Assembly (NCBI RefSeq): GCF_000735605.1
Contig: NZ_JPKG01000056.1
Span: 37,151 to 101,150 of the forward strand
Source of the DNA: Allobosea sp. LC85
GTDB taxonomy: Bacteria; Pseudomonadota; Alphaproteobacteria; Rhizobiales; Beijerinckiaceae
Reading direction: 5' to 3'
DNA: 64,000 nt
Positions 50,518 to 59,245 of the stretch are shown one piece after another; positions within the stretch are counted from its first letter, which is position 1, and the number at the start of each line of letters is the position of its first letter. Under the pieces are notes generated by a model. It was given only the letters and a program-made list of their open reading frames with translations. It was not told where the DNA came from and searched no databases. The translations under genes were made by a program, and so were the position numbers.

Positions 50518-51396
50518 TTACGCGACAGCGGATCGAACGAGAAACTCCCTCAGGTCTGTGGCAGGTCGACCGAGGAGATCAGCACTATCCGTCGAGACCC
50601 GTGCGTAGCGCCCCTCCCCGATGGAGGCGCACAGCGTCGTGAAGGCATGGGGCCAGGGATCGTGCATGTCCGCCCAGGCTCGTCTCAGATAGTCACTCGG
50701 GGAACAGGAGACGTATCGAATCCGCGTGCCGAAGACCTCGTTTGCCACCTCCGCAATCTCGTCGAACGCGTATGCTCTCGGGCCGGTCAATTCATACATC
50801 TTGCCGTTCACTTGGCCGTTCATCTGGCCGTTGCGATCCGCGGCGACGGTCAGCGCGGCGGCCGCCGCGGCAACATCCGCCCGAGAAACAGGCGCAACGC
50901 GTGCCTGCCCCACGGGAAGGCAAAGTTCCCCAGTGGCTCTCGCGGGTTCGAGCCAGTGCGAGAGCAGCAGGTCGCAGTACAGGCCGCATCGAAGTATCGT
51001 GTAATTCAATCCACTCTCTGCCAGCCGCCGCTCGGCATCCCGGTAAACCGGGGTGTAATAGAACGGTGACGTCTCTTCGATGTCGAGAATGCTGGTAAAG
51101 ATGACCTGCTTGATGCCCGTGGCCGCGGCTGCATCGATCACGTTCGCATGGTGGCGCAGGACGTCCCGCCCGTCGCCGTCACTGGCAACGAACAGGAGGC
51201 TGGAGACGCCAGCGAAGGACGTCTCGAGACTTGCCACGTCATCGTAGTCGGCGATCCGAACTGGAACACCTGCCGGCACGGTCTCCTGCGCTTTGCGGGG
51301 GCTGCGAGCCATCGCGGCCACGCGACACCCCATGGCAGAAAGGCGGCGGAGCGCCATGCCGCCGACAGATCCCGACGCTCCGGTCACGAGAATCAT
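50518..51396 (-). CDS. NmrA-like / atypical SDR NAD(P)-binding protein (QOR2-like)
   Basis: Encodes 292 aa. The N-terminal MILVTGASGSVGGMALRRLS is the extended Rossmann motif of atypical short-chain dehydrogenases. Further marks are IKQVIFTSILDIEETSPFYY around residue 92, RRLAESGLNYTILRCGLY around residue 125, and YELTGPRAYAFDEIA around residue 200. The catalytic Tyr/Lys pair of classical SDRs is not obvious. QOR2-type homologues reduce quinones with NADPH, while NmrA is a redox sensor. A short repetitive insert NGQMNGQVNGK around residues 188-198 arises from a 12-bp repeat in the DNA. The position is divergent from nothing obvious; repeat A follows upstream. Confidence 0.85.
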   Translation of the reverse strand: MILVTGASGSVGGMALRRLSAMGCRVAAMARSPRKAQETVPAGVPVRIADYDDVASLETSFAGVSSLLFVASDGDGRDVLRHHANVIDAAAATGIKQVIFTSILDIEETSPFYYTPVYRDAERRLAESGLNYTILRCGLYCDLLLSHWLEPARATGELCLPVGQARVAPVSRADVAAAAAALTVAADRNGQMNGQVNGKMYELTGPRAYAFDEIAEVANEVFGTRIRYVSCSPSDYLRRAWADMHDPWPHAFTTLCASIGEGRYARVSTDSADLLGRPATDLREFLVRSAVA

Positions 51397-51528
51397 GTGC
51401 GGCGCGTAGGCCTGTCGATTGTTTCCACGGATTGCAGAGAATATCTCATCCGTCCAGGCACTTACCTGCTGTTTCGTAGTTTTTGCTGCCGAATACGGGT
51501 CAGATCTTCAACCCCAGGGTCTTCAGAC

Positions 51529-51691
51529 TAAAGCATCGGCCCGAAAAGTGGATTGCGGTTTTCGGGGCATAGCCGATGCAGACACAGAATGCATCGGCCC
51601 GAAAAGTGGATTGCGGTTTTCGGGGCAAAGCCGATGCAAACACAAAAAGGTCAGATCATCTGACCGGGCACGCTATCTGGTCCGATGATCT
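51529..51691. repeat. dispersed repeat A, copy 3 (tandem double copy)
   Basis: A first, short copy (51529-51588) holds only the GCATCGGC/GCCGATGC hairpin unit. A second, full copy follows at once (about 51590-51691), ending GGTCCGATGATCT exactly at the stop codon of the P450 gene. The rest of the 293-base gap 51397-51689 shows no gene. Confidence 0.85.
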
Positions 51692-53105
51692 AACGACGGG
51701 CCCGGACCTTCATCGGCATGCCGCCCTGCGGCCTAAGCGTGATCTGCTGCATCGGGACCGGCGGATCACGGCCGGCATAGTCGAAACGGAAAGCGCCGAT
51801 CAGCATCGTCAGGCCCAGCACGGCCTCGGTCATCGCGAATTGCTGGCCGATGCAGACCCTCGGCCCGGCGCCGAACGGCAGATAGGCGTAGCGATCGATC
51901 GTCTCGCGCTCTCCAGGCAAGAAGCGTTCCGGCCAGAATTGCCGCGGTGCGGTCCAGAGAGTCCGATGCCGGTGCAGCACATAAGGCGAGATGATCACGA
52001 GCGCGCCTTTGGGGATCGCGACGCCGCCGGCGTGGTCCTCGGCCAGCGCCGCGCGCGACAGCGAGGGCACAGGCGGGTAGAGCCGCATCGCCTCCTCGAT
52101 CACGGCGCGCGTCATGGTCAGGCGATCACCAGCGAGCGCTGCCGCAACCGGGTCGGCAGCGACAGTGTCAGCCTCGGCCTCGAGGCGCTCCCTGACATCG
52201 GGGGTCATCGCGACGAGGTAGAGCGACCACGTCAGGGCGTTGGCGGTCGTCTCATGGCCGGCGCCGATGAACGTCACGATATTCGCCCCGACCTCCGCTT
52301 CACTGAGGCCCGTGCCGGTTTCGGGATCGCGCGCATCGAGAAGCGCATCCAGCAGGTCGCGCCCATCCGGGTCTGCGATTGCCGGACGAGACATGCGCAG
52401 CGCTTGCCGGTCGGTCACGATCGCGTCGATCTGCCGTGCGAAGAAGTCGATGGCCGAACGCGCCCGAAGGCGGCCGATGCGCGGGATCCAGGCCGGTGCG
52501 CCCAGGACGTCGAGCGGATCAATTTTGCCCTGTGTCGCGAAATAATGGGTCAAAGCCCTCCCGAACGCCGTGGCGCCGCCCGCGATCGCGTTCGAAAACA
52601 GCGTTTCGGCCAGAACGTCATAGGTCAGCCGCGTCATGTCCTGGCTGATGTCGACGATCCTGCCTGGACGTCGTTGCGCCATCCGGGCCACCTGCCCGGC
52701 GATCGGGGGCAGCATCCTTTTGGCGAGCGCTTCGACGCGCCTCGGCGTGAACAGGGGTGCAAGCGTGCGGCGGGCCCGCTTCCAGGCGTCGCCCTCGACC
52801 GTCAGCAGCCCCTCGCCCAGGCCGGGCGCGAGAATGGCTCTCTGAAGCGCGTCCTTCTGATAATTCGCGCCGTTCTCGACGAGCACGTGCCGGATCGCAG
52901 CGGGATCCGAGATGACGACGCCATAGCCCAGCACGCTCTTGCCGGCGACGATGGGGTCCTGGAAATGCTGCTCCCGCCAGAGTGTCAGCGGGTTGCGACG
53001 CAGGCGCAGCAGCAGCTCCAGCCGGCCGAATTCCCGGTCGCTGGGAATCGGCGCCGGGGGCGTTCGCCTTTTACGCCGCTCGGCAATGACCTCCGACAGA
53101 GCCAT
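51690..53105 (-). CDS. cytochrome P450
   Basis: Encodes 471 aa from the ATG at 53105; the longer upstream frame lacks conserved features. P450 hallmarks are the I-helix oxygen-binding FIGAGHETTANALTW around residue 265, the ExxR in EEAMRLYPPVPSLSRAA around residue 330, the PERF-type FWPERFLPGERE around residue 380, and the haem-binding FGAGPRVCIGQQFAM around residue 410. The length and PERF pattern suit the CYP102/CYP4-like bacterial class that hydroxylates fatty acids or similar lipids, with separate redox partners. No ferredoxin or reductase gene is adjacent. Its neighbour upstream on the same strand is an MFS exporter. Confidence 0.94.
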   Translation of the reverse strand: MALSEVIAERRKRRTPPAPIPSDREFGRLELLLRLRRNPLTLWREQHFQDPIVAGKSVLGYGVVISDPAAIRHVLVENGANYQKDALQRAILAPGLGEGLLTVEGDAWKRARRTLAPLFTPRRVEALAKRMLPPIAGQVARMAQRRPGRIVDISQDMTRLTYDVLAETLFSNAIAGGATAFGRALTHYFATQGKIDPLDVLGAPAWIPRIGRLRARSAIDFFARQIDAIVTDRQALRMSRPAIADPDGRDLLDALLDARDPETGTGLSEAEVGANIVTFIGAGHETTANALTWSLYLVAMTPDVRERLEAEADTVAADPVAAALAGDRLTMTRAVIEEAMRLYPPVPSLSRAALAEDHAGGVAIPKGALVIISPYVLHRHRTLWTAPRQFWPERFLPGERETIDRYAYLPFGAGPRVCIGQQFAMTEAVLGLTMLIGAFRFDYAGRDPPVPMQQITLRPQGGMPMKVRARR

Positions 53106-53334
53106 TCGACGCCACCTTCTGATCGCATGACCGCCAGGCCAAGGTGACCGATGCGGATGTCGTTTCAAAGGCCGGAGCGGGTCGCATCTTGAGTTTCGCC
53201 CGAGCCGCCGATGCAGCGGCCCGAAACGCGCCCGCCAATAGCCGAACTCTGGCGCCAGGCTGGAAGCCGATTTGCGGAGCGCGACAGCGGCGGGGCAGAA
53301 TCGCCCCATTGCGGGGCCTCTGGAAGCGCGCCGG

Positions 53335-54990
53335 TCAGGTGTGGGGCATGTCGGACCGGAAAACATCGGCCTTTCCAGGCGCAGCGGTGGGCCGTTCGAT
53401 CGAGAGGATCACGTCCGGCGCGTCATGCCCCATGTGCAGGTCGACGAGACTGGCATTCAGCGCTTTGTCGGCTGCCGTTTGGCGATAATTGAAGCGCAGA
53501 TAATCGTTCCAGGTGGGCGTGCGGAACGTCTCGGTCCAAACCGTCGTATTGTGCAGATTGCGCGTCAGAATCCATCTCCGGGCGCCGTTGCGCCCTTGGG
53601 CTCGCCGGCGCTGCTGCATCAAGGCGAGAAAGGCCTCAACCTGATCGGTGGCGACCCGATACTCGATCTTGACCGCAATCGGCCCGCTTCGCGGCTTCAG
53701 GTCCAGGCCGATCGCGGGCGCCTCGAAGTGATCGGGCGTCGAAACATCGGATTCCTTGCGCTGATGGATGGGCAGGAAGAAACCGATAAGGGCGACGCCA
53801 AGAGAGGCTGCGGTCGACGCCTGCAGGGCGAAAACCAGGGAATAGCTCTCGGTGATCATCCCCCACAGCCAGCTCCCGGCGGCGAGCCCGAGTGAGGTCA
53901 GAGCGTAATAGAGCGAAATCGTCCGGCCGATGACCCAGCGGGGGCTCGCCCATTGCACGCTGATGCTCAGGCCCGACCACCCCAGGACCCATCCGGCACC
54001 GCCGAGCATGAGCGCGACGGCCGCGACGGCAGCGGTTTGCGTCAGCGAAAGACTGATCGTGCATGTCGCGCAGGCAATGCAAGCCAGCTTCAGCAGCTGT
54101 TCATCCGACAATTTTCGCCTGAGCGCCGTCGAGGACAGGCCCGCCAGCAGCGCTCCTGCGCCGAAGCCGGCCATGAGGACCCCGTAGGCAACGGCTCCCT
54201 GTTTCAGCTGATCGCGAACCACCAACGGAAGAAGTGCGAGGATGGCGATGCCGGCGAGTCCGAACAGGAAGCCGCGTGCGATCGCGGTCTTGATCTCCGA
54301 AGACAGGGACGTGAAGCGGATTCCGTCGGAGATCGCCGTCAGCATCGCTTCGGGTGGCAGTCTCGCGGCGGGAACTTTCCACCGGGATCGCCAGACGACG
54401 ATCAGCGGCGCGAGGTGGCCAAGGGTGTACAGGCAAAACGCCGTCAAGGGGCCGAAGGAAGCGAGAATGATGCCGCCGAGCGCCGGCCCCACGCTGCGCA
54501 CGGTGTTGAACCCGACGGATGTCAGCGTGACGGCCGCCGCGAGATCTTTTCGATCGACGATATCGCCCACCGACGCCTGCCAGGCCGGGTCGTTGAAGGC
54601 GATGCCGCACCCCGCGAGGAAGCTGAAGAACAGGATGATCCAGGGGTTGATCATTCCCACTGCGACGAGGATCGTCAGCGCGACAGCGGTCACGGCCATC
54701 AGGGACCGCGCCATCAGCATCACCTTGCGGCGATTGAAATTGTCGACGATGGCCCCGGCGAAGATCGATAGAATGAAAGCGGGCAGGTTCGTCGCGGCCT
54801 GAACCAGTGCGACCATCAGGCTGGACGGCGTGATGGTTGCCATCAGCCAGCTCATTGCGATGGTCTGGATGAGCCATCCCAACCCCGAGATCAATCCGGC
54901 CAGCCAGATTGCCCGGAACGTCACGTTGTTCAGAGGCGCAAACGGCCCAGTGCTGGCCGCGGGCTTTTGCACATCCATAACTCGGCTCAA
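53335..54990 (-). CDS. MFS transporter of the EntS-like (MFS_3) family with a C-terminal extension
   Basis: Encodes 551 aa. After APLNNVTFRAIWLAGLISGL, twelve membrane helices are predicted up to about residue 410, with the loop motif VDNFNRRKVMLMARSLMA after helix 2 and CGIAFNDPAWQASVGDIVDR around residue 140. The last 130 residues are soluble (AVKIEYRVATDQVEAFLALM then RRWILTRNLHNTTVWTETF) and resemble an antibiotic-biosynthesis-monooxygenase-type ferredoxin-like fold, which is known at the end of this transporter family. It probably exports small hydrophobic compounds across the inner membrane. It precedes the P450 gene by 230 bases on the same strand. Confidence 0.9.
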   Translation of the reverse strand: MSRVMDVQKPAASTGPFAPLNNVTFRAIWLAGLISGLGWLIQTIAMSWLMATITPSSLMVALVQAATNLPAFILSIFAGAIVDNFNRRKVMLMARSLMAVTAVALTILVAVGMINPWIILFFSFLAGCGIAFNDPAWQASVGDIVDRKDLAAAVTLTSVGFNTVRSVGPALGGIILASFGPLTAFCLYTLGHLAPLIVVWRSRWKVPAARLPPEAMLTAISDGIRFTSLSSEIKTAIARGFLFGLAGIAILALLPLVVRDQLKQGAVAYGVLMAGFGAGALLAGLSSTALRRKLSDEQLLKLACIACATCTISLSLTQTAAVAAVALMLGGAGWVLGWSGLSISVQWASPRWVIGRTISLYYALTSLGLAAGSWLWGMITESYSLVFALQASTAASLGVALIGFFLPIHQRKESDVSTPDHFEAPAIGLDLKPRSGPIAVKIEYRVATDQVEAFLALMQQRRRAQGRNGARRWILTRNLHNTTVWTETFRTPTWNDYLRFNYRQTAADKALNASLVDLHMGHDAPDVILSIERPTAAPGKADVFRSDMPHT

Positions 54991-55399
54991 TTCCGACGTC
55001 GGTTCTTCGGGCGCCGGCGTTGGCTCCGAGCGTGATTGCGAAATCTTACGTCACCCATTCTGTTTGGAAAGCACCAACAGCGGACGTCCCGCATGCACCC
55101 CGAACAAACGGTCCGAGCGTCATTCGCCTCGAACGACCGCCGCGAATCGCGACGGCAGCGCAAGCGGCTCCAGATCATCGGACCGGAAACCGTATCCGGT
55201 CCGATGATCTAACCCTTTGTATTTGCATCGTCCTTCTCGAAAACCGCCATCCACTTTTCGGGCCGGGGCTTTAGGCGTGACGGATGCAAGCCTGACCTTG
55301 AACGTTTCCCGCGGTGTTCACCGCCGCCGCGCCGCATGGGCGTCACGAGCTGGACTTCGCCGCCGCGATCGAAGGCGGCGCGGCCAACAGACTGGGTCG
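54991..55399. other. intergenic region holding an inverted copy of repeat A
   Basis: No gene is supported in these 409 bases. Most of the centre is repeat A in reverse orientation (55172-55274, listed separately). The left end should carry the promoter for the minus-strand MFS gene. Confidence 0.5.
55172..55274. repeat. dispersed repeat A, copy 4 (inverted)
   Basis: Read on the minus strand it matches the other copies: CAAAG, then hairpin AGATCATCGGACCGGA... paired with TCCGGTCCGATGATCT, and the block ending CCACTTTTCGGGCC on the plus strand. It is more diverged in the GCATCGGC unit than the other copies. Confidence 0.75.
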
Positions 55400-55855
55400 T
55401 TACCGATGACTGCCGAGTGGTTCTGCCAGTCCGATGAGAAGGCCTTCGGGGCCGCGGATGTAGCAGAGCCGATACGCATCCTCGTACTGAACCACGTCGC
55501 CGACGAGCTGCGCACCGTGCGTGCGAAGTCTGGTGAGTGTTTCGTCGATGTCGCTCACCGTGAACATGGCACGCAGGTAGCCGAGGGCGTTCACCGGGGC
55601 GCTCCGGTGATCGGCGACGACAGCCGGGGTGAGAAAACGCGAGAGCTCGAGGCGGCTGCGGCCGTCGGGAGTGACCATCATGGCGATCTCGACGCGCTGA
55701 TGACCCAGTCCAGTGACGCGTCCGGCCCATTCTCCTTCAACCATGGCGCGCCCCTCAAGCGTCAGGCCAAGCTCGATGAAAAAAGAGATGGCATCATCGA
55801 GGGATTCCACCGCGATGCCGACATTGTCCATTCCTAGCAATTTGCTTTTGGTCAT
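55400..55855 (-). CDS. VOC family (glyoxalase/bleomycin-resistance fold) protein
   Basis: Encodes 151 aa from the ATG at 55855. Two beta-alpha-beta-beta-beta modules are visible: the first starts MDNVGIAVESLDDAISFFIE with VEIAMMVTPDG, and the second starts YLRAMFTVSDIDETLTRLRT and ends with AYRLCYIRGPEGLLIGLAE, where the terminal Glu is the typical metal ligand. Subfunctions range from lactoylglutathione lyase to resistance proteins and dioxygenases. It is convergent with nothing obvious and faces the small cysteine-rich gene at 56002 head to head. The substrate is unknown. Confidence 0.88.
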   Translation of the reverse strand: MTKSKLLGMDNVGIAVESLDDAISFFIELGLTLEGRAMVEGEWAGRVTGLGHQRVEIAMMVTPDGRSRLELSRFLTPAVVADHRSAPVNALGYLRAMFTVSDIDETLTRLRTHGAQLVGDVVQYEDAYRLCYIRGPEGLLIGLAEPLGSHR

Positions 55856-56001
55856 GATGTCGGTCGCGCCCCGTGATGGTGTCGCTGCTGGACGGTAGCC
55901 GACGAACTCGCAGCCGGCACCTGTTTGCCGGCAGGCCAATCCCACTTCGCGCTGGAACTTCGCGTCCCCTTGCCGGTTCGGCCTCTCGGGAGGACTTCGC
56001 C

Positions 56002-56235
56002 ATGGCTCGATGCGATCAATGCGGAAATGACTACGACAAGGCGTTCCAGCTCGTTTCGAACGGTCAAACCTACACATTCGACAGTTTCGAATGCGCCATC
56101 CAGAAGCTCGCACCGACCTGTCCGCATTGCGGATGCCGGGTCATAGGACATGGCGTCGAGCAGGATGAGATCATCTACTGCTGTGCCCATTGCGCCGAAC
56201 AACAACAAGCGACCGCCCTCAAGGACCAGGCGTGA
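56002..56235 (+). CDS. small cysteine-rich, metallothionein-like zinc-binding protein
   Basis: Encodes 77 aa after a GGGAGGA ribosome-binding site. Cys pairs are in MARCDQCGNDYDKAF, then FDSFECAI, CPHCGCRVIGHG and IYCCAHCAEQQ: nine Cys and several His, arranged as treble-clef or metallothionein-type metal knuckles. I have seen this protein type annotated as prokaryotic metallothionein or hypothetical in alphaproteobacteria. It should bind Zn2+ or similar in the cytoplasm; either storage or a structural role is possible. It lies 147 bases from the VOC gene, divergent, with a shared promoter region. Confidence 0.75.
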   Translation: MARCDQCGNDYDKAFQLVSNGQTYTFDSFECAIQKLAPTCPHCGCRVIGHGVEQDEIIYCCAHCAEQQQATALKDQA

Positions 56236-56346
56236 ATGATGGGCACTGGGCAGGCCGAGATCGCGGCCACCGCGATGGCGCAAGCCGTGGCGCGAACGGC
56301 GCACTGCGCAGCCGTTCGCGTCAGGCGTCCTGAGGAGAGACATGGG

Positions 56347-56513
56347 ATGGCTGGCGCCCACCCCGAAATCGAAGCCTTGCTCGACCGCCGCATCGAGGCC
56401 TGCCGCGACAAGGATATCGACAAGCTGATGTCGATCTTCGCCCCGAGGTCGTGTATTTCGACGTGGACATCGAAACCTGGCCTGACAGCGGACATTCCGG
56501 ATAGACCTGGTCA
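56347..56513 (+). pseudogene. frameshifted N-terminal part of a SnoaL-like (NTF2-fold) protein
   Basis: From the ATG at 56347 the frame reads MAGAHPEIEALLDRRIEACR then DKDIDKLMSIFAP, the first helices of a SnoaL/ketosteroid-isomerase-like protein. There the correct continuation EVVYFDVDIETWPDSGHSG lies one frame over (GCCCCGAGGTCG, one base apparently missing) and a stop follows at 56511-56513. The usual 100 further residues are absent or unrecognisable before the LysR gene end at 56577. Both the frameshift and the early stop make this a broken gene. Confidence 0.7.
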
Positions 56514-56576
56514 AGGCCCGGTCTCGACCAGCAACAGAAGCCATCGCTCTCCAGACCGTACGGAATTGTTGCGCGT

Positions 56577-57479
56577 TCACTCGCAGAGGTCTTGAGCGGT
56601 CGCTTCACAGACATGGCGGACGAAGAGAGCCGAGAGCGGCGACAAAGCTCGGCCGCTCTTCTTGACGAGACTGATTTGCCGGACGAATCCGGCAGCCTCG
56701 ATCGCCCGCGACCGGAGCGTCGGATCCACGCCGATCTCCTGCGCCGAAGACGGCAGTATCGTAATGCCGAGACCGGCCTGGACCATCCCGATCGCTGTCA
56801 TCATATAGGTTGCTTCCCCGGCCGGTCGCGGGATGAAACCGGCAGCGTGAAAGCCCGCCTCCACCACGGAGCGGACGCTGGTGTCGGGGTCCATCATGAT
56901 CAGCGGGTACTGCATGAGCAACTCCGGCGAGATGGTCTCGGCCGCCGCCAGGGGATGAACCTGCGGAAAGACGACATGCATGCGATCCTCGATGGAGAGC
57001 AGAACGTCGACGTCGTCCGTGTTCGTCGGGCCGCCCGTGATCCCGATATCCACCTCTTCTTCCTCCACGAGTACCAGTACGCGACGGGCTATGACGTCGC
57101 GCACTCTGAAATCGGCGCCGGGATGGGCGGCGCGAAACGACTTGATGGCCTTTGGCAGCAGTCCGGCGGTCGCCGTAGGCAATGCGGCGATCCTGACCAG
57201 CCCTCGATAGCCGGTGCCTTGGCTGCGGACCTCGGAGAGCAGGCCGTCCAGATCCTGGACGAGCCGCGCCAGCACCGGCAGCAGGTCGCGACCGGTCTGC
57301 GTCAAGGCGACCGAGCGGGAGGTCCGGTCGAATAGCCGGACGGCAAGCGCTTCTTCGAGCTTCCTGATCTGCACCGTCAAGGTCGGCTGTGCCACATGCA
57401 GCAGTGCAGCCGCCCGGGTGAAGCTGTTCAATCGCGCGACGGCGACGAAAGCCCTGATCTGACGAATGCTGACATCCAT
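56577..57479 (-). CDS. LysR family transcriptional regulator
   Basis: Encodes 300 aa. The DNA-binding domain is MDVSIRQIRAFVAVARLNSF followed by TRAAALLHVAQPTLTVQIRK, with LFDRTSRSVALTQTG ending the wing. The effector domain begins RGLVRIAALPTATAGLLPKA around residue 92 and has VDIGITGGPTNTDDVDV around residue 145. It is divergent from the AtuA-type gene with 69 bases between the starts, the classical arrangement for a LysR activator of the adjoining operon. Its effector is probably a compound handled by that operon. Confidence 0.93.
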   Translation of the reverse strand: MDVSIRQIRAFVAVARLNSFTRAAALLHVAQPTLTVQIRKLEEALAVRLFDRTSRSVALTQTGRDLLPVLARLVQDLDGLLSEVRSQGTGYRGLVRIAALPTATAGLLPKAIKSFRAAHPGADFRVRDVIARRVLVLVEEEEVDIGITGGPTNTDDVDVLLSIEDRMHVVFPQVHPLAAAETISPELLMQYPLIMMDPDTSVRSVVEAGFHAAGFIPRPAGEATYMMTAIGMVQAGLGITILPSSAQEIGVDPTLRSRAIEAAGFVRQISLVKKSGRALSPLSALFVRHVCEATAQDLCE

Positions 57480-57548
57480 AGTAAAACCCTATCGGTAAGA
57501 TTAAATTATTTCAATTGCTTGATTGTTTCCCATCGCGCACCGTGAAGC
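57480..57548. promoter_or_regulatory. divergent promoter region of the LysR and AtuA-type genes
   Basis: These 69 bases separate two divergent start codons and are markedly AT-rich in the centre (TTAAATTATTTCAATTG at about 57503-57519) compared with the flanking genes. Any LysR box and both promoters must be here or inside the genes. I cannot define a precise T-N11-A site with confidence. Confidence 0.5.
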
Positions 57549-58883
57549 ATGCGGACAATCAGGATCGGTGCCGGAGCTGGTTTTGCGGGGGATCGGATCG
57601 CGCCCGCCGTCGAGCTCGCGCAGCGCGGACGGCTCGACTATCTCGTCTTCGAATGCCTGGCCGAGCGCACCATCGCGCTCGCCCAGCAGGAGCGTCTCAA
57701 AGACCCGCACAAGGGATACGATCCTCAGCTGGAACGGCGGATGTCGGCGGTTCTTCCGGCCTGCCGCGCCGCCGGTACGCGGGTCGTCACCAACATGGGC
57801 GCCGCCAATCCGCTCGCTGCCGCAGGCGTCGTCCGCGACGTGGCGCGCCGGATGGGCCTCGCCGGCCTCAAGGTTGCCGCCGTCACGGGCGACGACATTC
57901 TCGACAGCATCGCGGAAAACGATCTCCCGCTTCTGGAAGGCGGCACACTGTCCGATCTGGGGAGCCGGGTGATCTCGGCCAACGCCTATATCGGCGCGGG
58001 GCCGATCGCGGAGGCGCTCGCCGCCGGCGCGGATGTCGTCGTCACGGGGCGCGCCGCCGATCCGGCCCTGTTTCTCGGGCCGCTGATCCACGCCTTCGGC
58101 TGGCGCTCCGACGACTGGCAGCGTCTCGGCAAGGGCGTTCTGGTCGGCCATCTGCTCGAATGTGCCGGGCAGATCACCGGCGGCTATTTCGCCGATCCGG
58201 GCGTGAAGGACATCCCCGATCTCGCGCGCCTGGGTTTTCCGATCGGCGAGGTGTCCGAGAATGGCGATCTGATCGTGACCAAGCTCGAAGGCACGGGCGG
58301 GGCAGTAACGACGGCCACTGTCAAGGAGCAGTTGCTGTACGAGATCGAGGATCCGGCGCGATACCTCCAGCCCGACGTGGTGGCCGATTTCTCGCAGGTC
58401 CGTGTGCGGAGCACAGGAACGGATCGCGTCGCCGTCGAAGGCGGGCGCGGTGGAGCGAAGACCGGCCTGATCAAGGTCTGCGTCGGCCATCTCGACGGTT
58501 TCGTCGGCGAGGGCCAGATCTCCTATGCTGGAGCGGGAGCGCTGGAACGTGGCCGTCTCGCGCTCGCGATTGTGCGCGAACGCCTGGCGATGACCAGCGT
58601 CCCTATGGTGGAGGCCCGCTTCGACTTGATCGGGGTCGACGCGTTGCATGGCGCCGACCTGTCGCGCGGTGGCGCGCCCTACGAGGTGCGGGTCCGTGTG
58701 GTCGCGCGTACCGGGACGGTCGCCGACGCGACGGCGATCGGCAACGAGGTCGAGGCGCTCTACACCAACGGACCGGCCGGCGGCGGCGGTTGTTGGAAAT
58801 CGGTCAGGCAGGTCGTCGCGATCGCCTCGACGCTGGTGCCCGAAAGCATCGTCTCGACGCAGCTGACCGTATTCGAGGCATGA
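57549..58883 (+). CDS. AtuA family (DUF1446) acyclic-terpene-utilisation-like protein
   Basis: Encodes 444 aa. The start MRTIRIGAGAGFAGDRIAPA, then LDYLVFECLAERTIALAQ, RVVTNMGAANPLAAAGV around residue 85, VAAVTGDDILD, ISANAYIGAGPIAEALAAGA around residue 140, DVVVTGRAADPALFLGPL, and AGQITGGYFADPG around residue 205 are the conserved blocks of DUF1446. AtuA of Pseudomonas belongs to this family and is needed for citronellol growth, but its reaction is unsettled. There is no signal peptide. It is followed 4 bases later by the small partner domain protein, which in many genomes is fused to it, and then by an orphan receptor and a hydrolase. Confidence 0.92.
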   Translation: MRTIRIGAGAGFAGDRIAPAVELAQRGRLDYLVFECLAERTIALAQQERLKDPHKGYDPQLERRMSAVLPACRAAGTRVVTNMGAANPLAAAGVVRDVARRMGLAGLKVAAVTGDDILDSIAENDLPLLEGGTLSDLGSRVISANAYIGAGPIAEALAAGADVVVTGRAADPALFLGPLIHAFGWRSDDWQRLGKGVLVGHLLECAGQITGGYFADPGVKDIPDLARLGFPIGEVSENGDLIVTKLEGTGGAVTTATVKEQLLYEIEDPARYLQPDVVADFSQVRVRSTGTDRVAVEGGRGGAKTGLIKVCVGHLDGFVGEGQISYAGAGALERGRLALAIVRERLAMTSVPMVEARFDLIGVDALHGADLSRGGAPYEVRVRVVARTGTVADATAIGNEVEALYTNGPAGGGGCWKSVRQVVAIASTLVPESIVSTQLTVFEA

Positions 58884-58887
58884 TGCG

Positions 58888-59211
58888 ATGAAGCTTCGCC
58901 AGATCGCGCACTCCCGGACCGGCGACAAGGGCGATGTCTCGACCATATCGGTCATCGCCTTCGACGAAGCCGACTACCCGTTCATCGCCGAACACGTGAC
59001 CGCGAATCGGGTGGCCGCGCTCTTCGCCGGCATCGTGACCGGACCGGTCACGCGCTACGAGCTGCCGGGGCTCGGCGCCCTGAACTTCGTCATGAGGGGC
59101 GCGCTCGGCGGTGGCGTCACGCGCTCGCTGGCGCTCGACGCACACGGCAAGGCTCTCAGTTCGGCCCTGCTCGATCTCGATCTGCCCGCTCCGGCGGGCG
59201 GCACCGTCTGA
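58888..59211 (+). CDS. AtuA-associated small protein (ferredoxin-fold-like domain)
   Basis: Encodes 107 aa. The motif MKLRQIAHSRTGDKGDVSTI at the N-terminus, TRYELPGLGALNFVMRGALG in the middle and GVTRSLALDAHGKALSSALL at the end are the usual features of the domain that follows DUF1446, either fused or as a separate gene. The conserved RTGDKGD suggests an active or ligand-binding loop. It ends 34 bases before the receptor gene. The two AtuA-like gene products probably act as one enzyme. Confidence 0.9.
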   Translation: MKLRQIAHSRTGDKGDVSTISVIAFDEADYPFIAEHVTANRVAALFAGIVTGPVTRYELPGLGALNFVMRGALGGGVTRSLALDAHGKALSSALLDLDLPAPAGGTV

Positions 59212-59245
59212 CGGGGCAATCATCAATTCAAAGAGGGGATCGGCT

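Noticed and set aside
57515..58891. 458-codon frame overlapping the AtuA-like gene
   Set aside because: Arg/Gly-rich shadow in another frame; the frame starting at 57549 carries all DUF1446 motifs.
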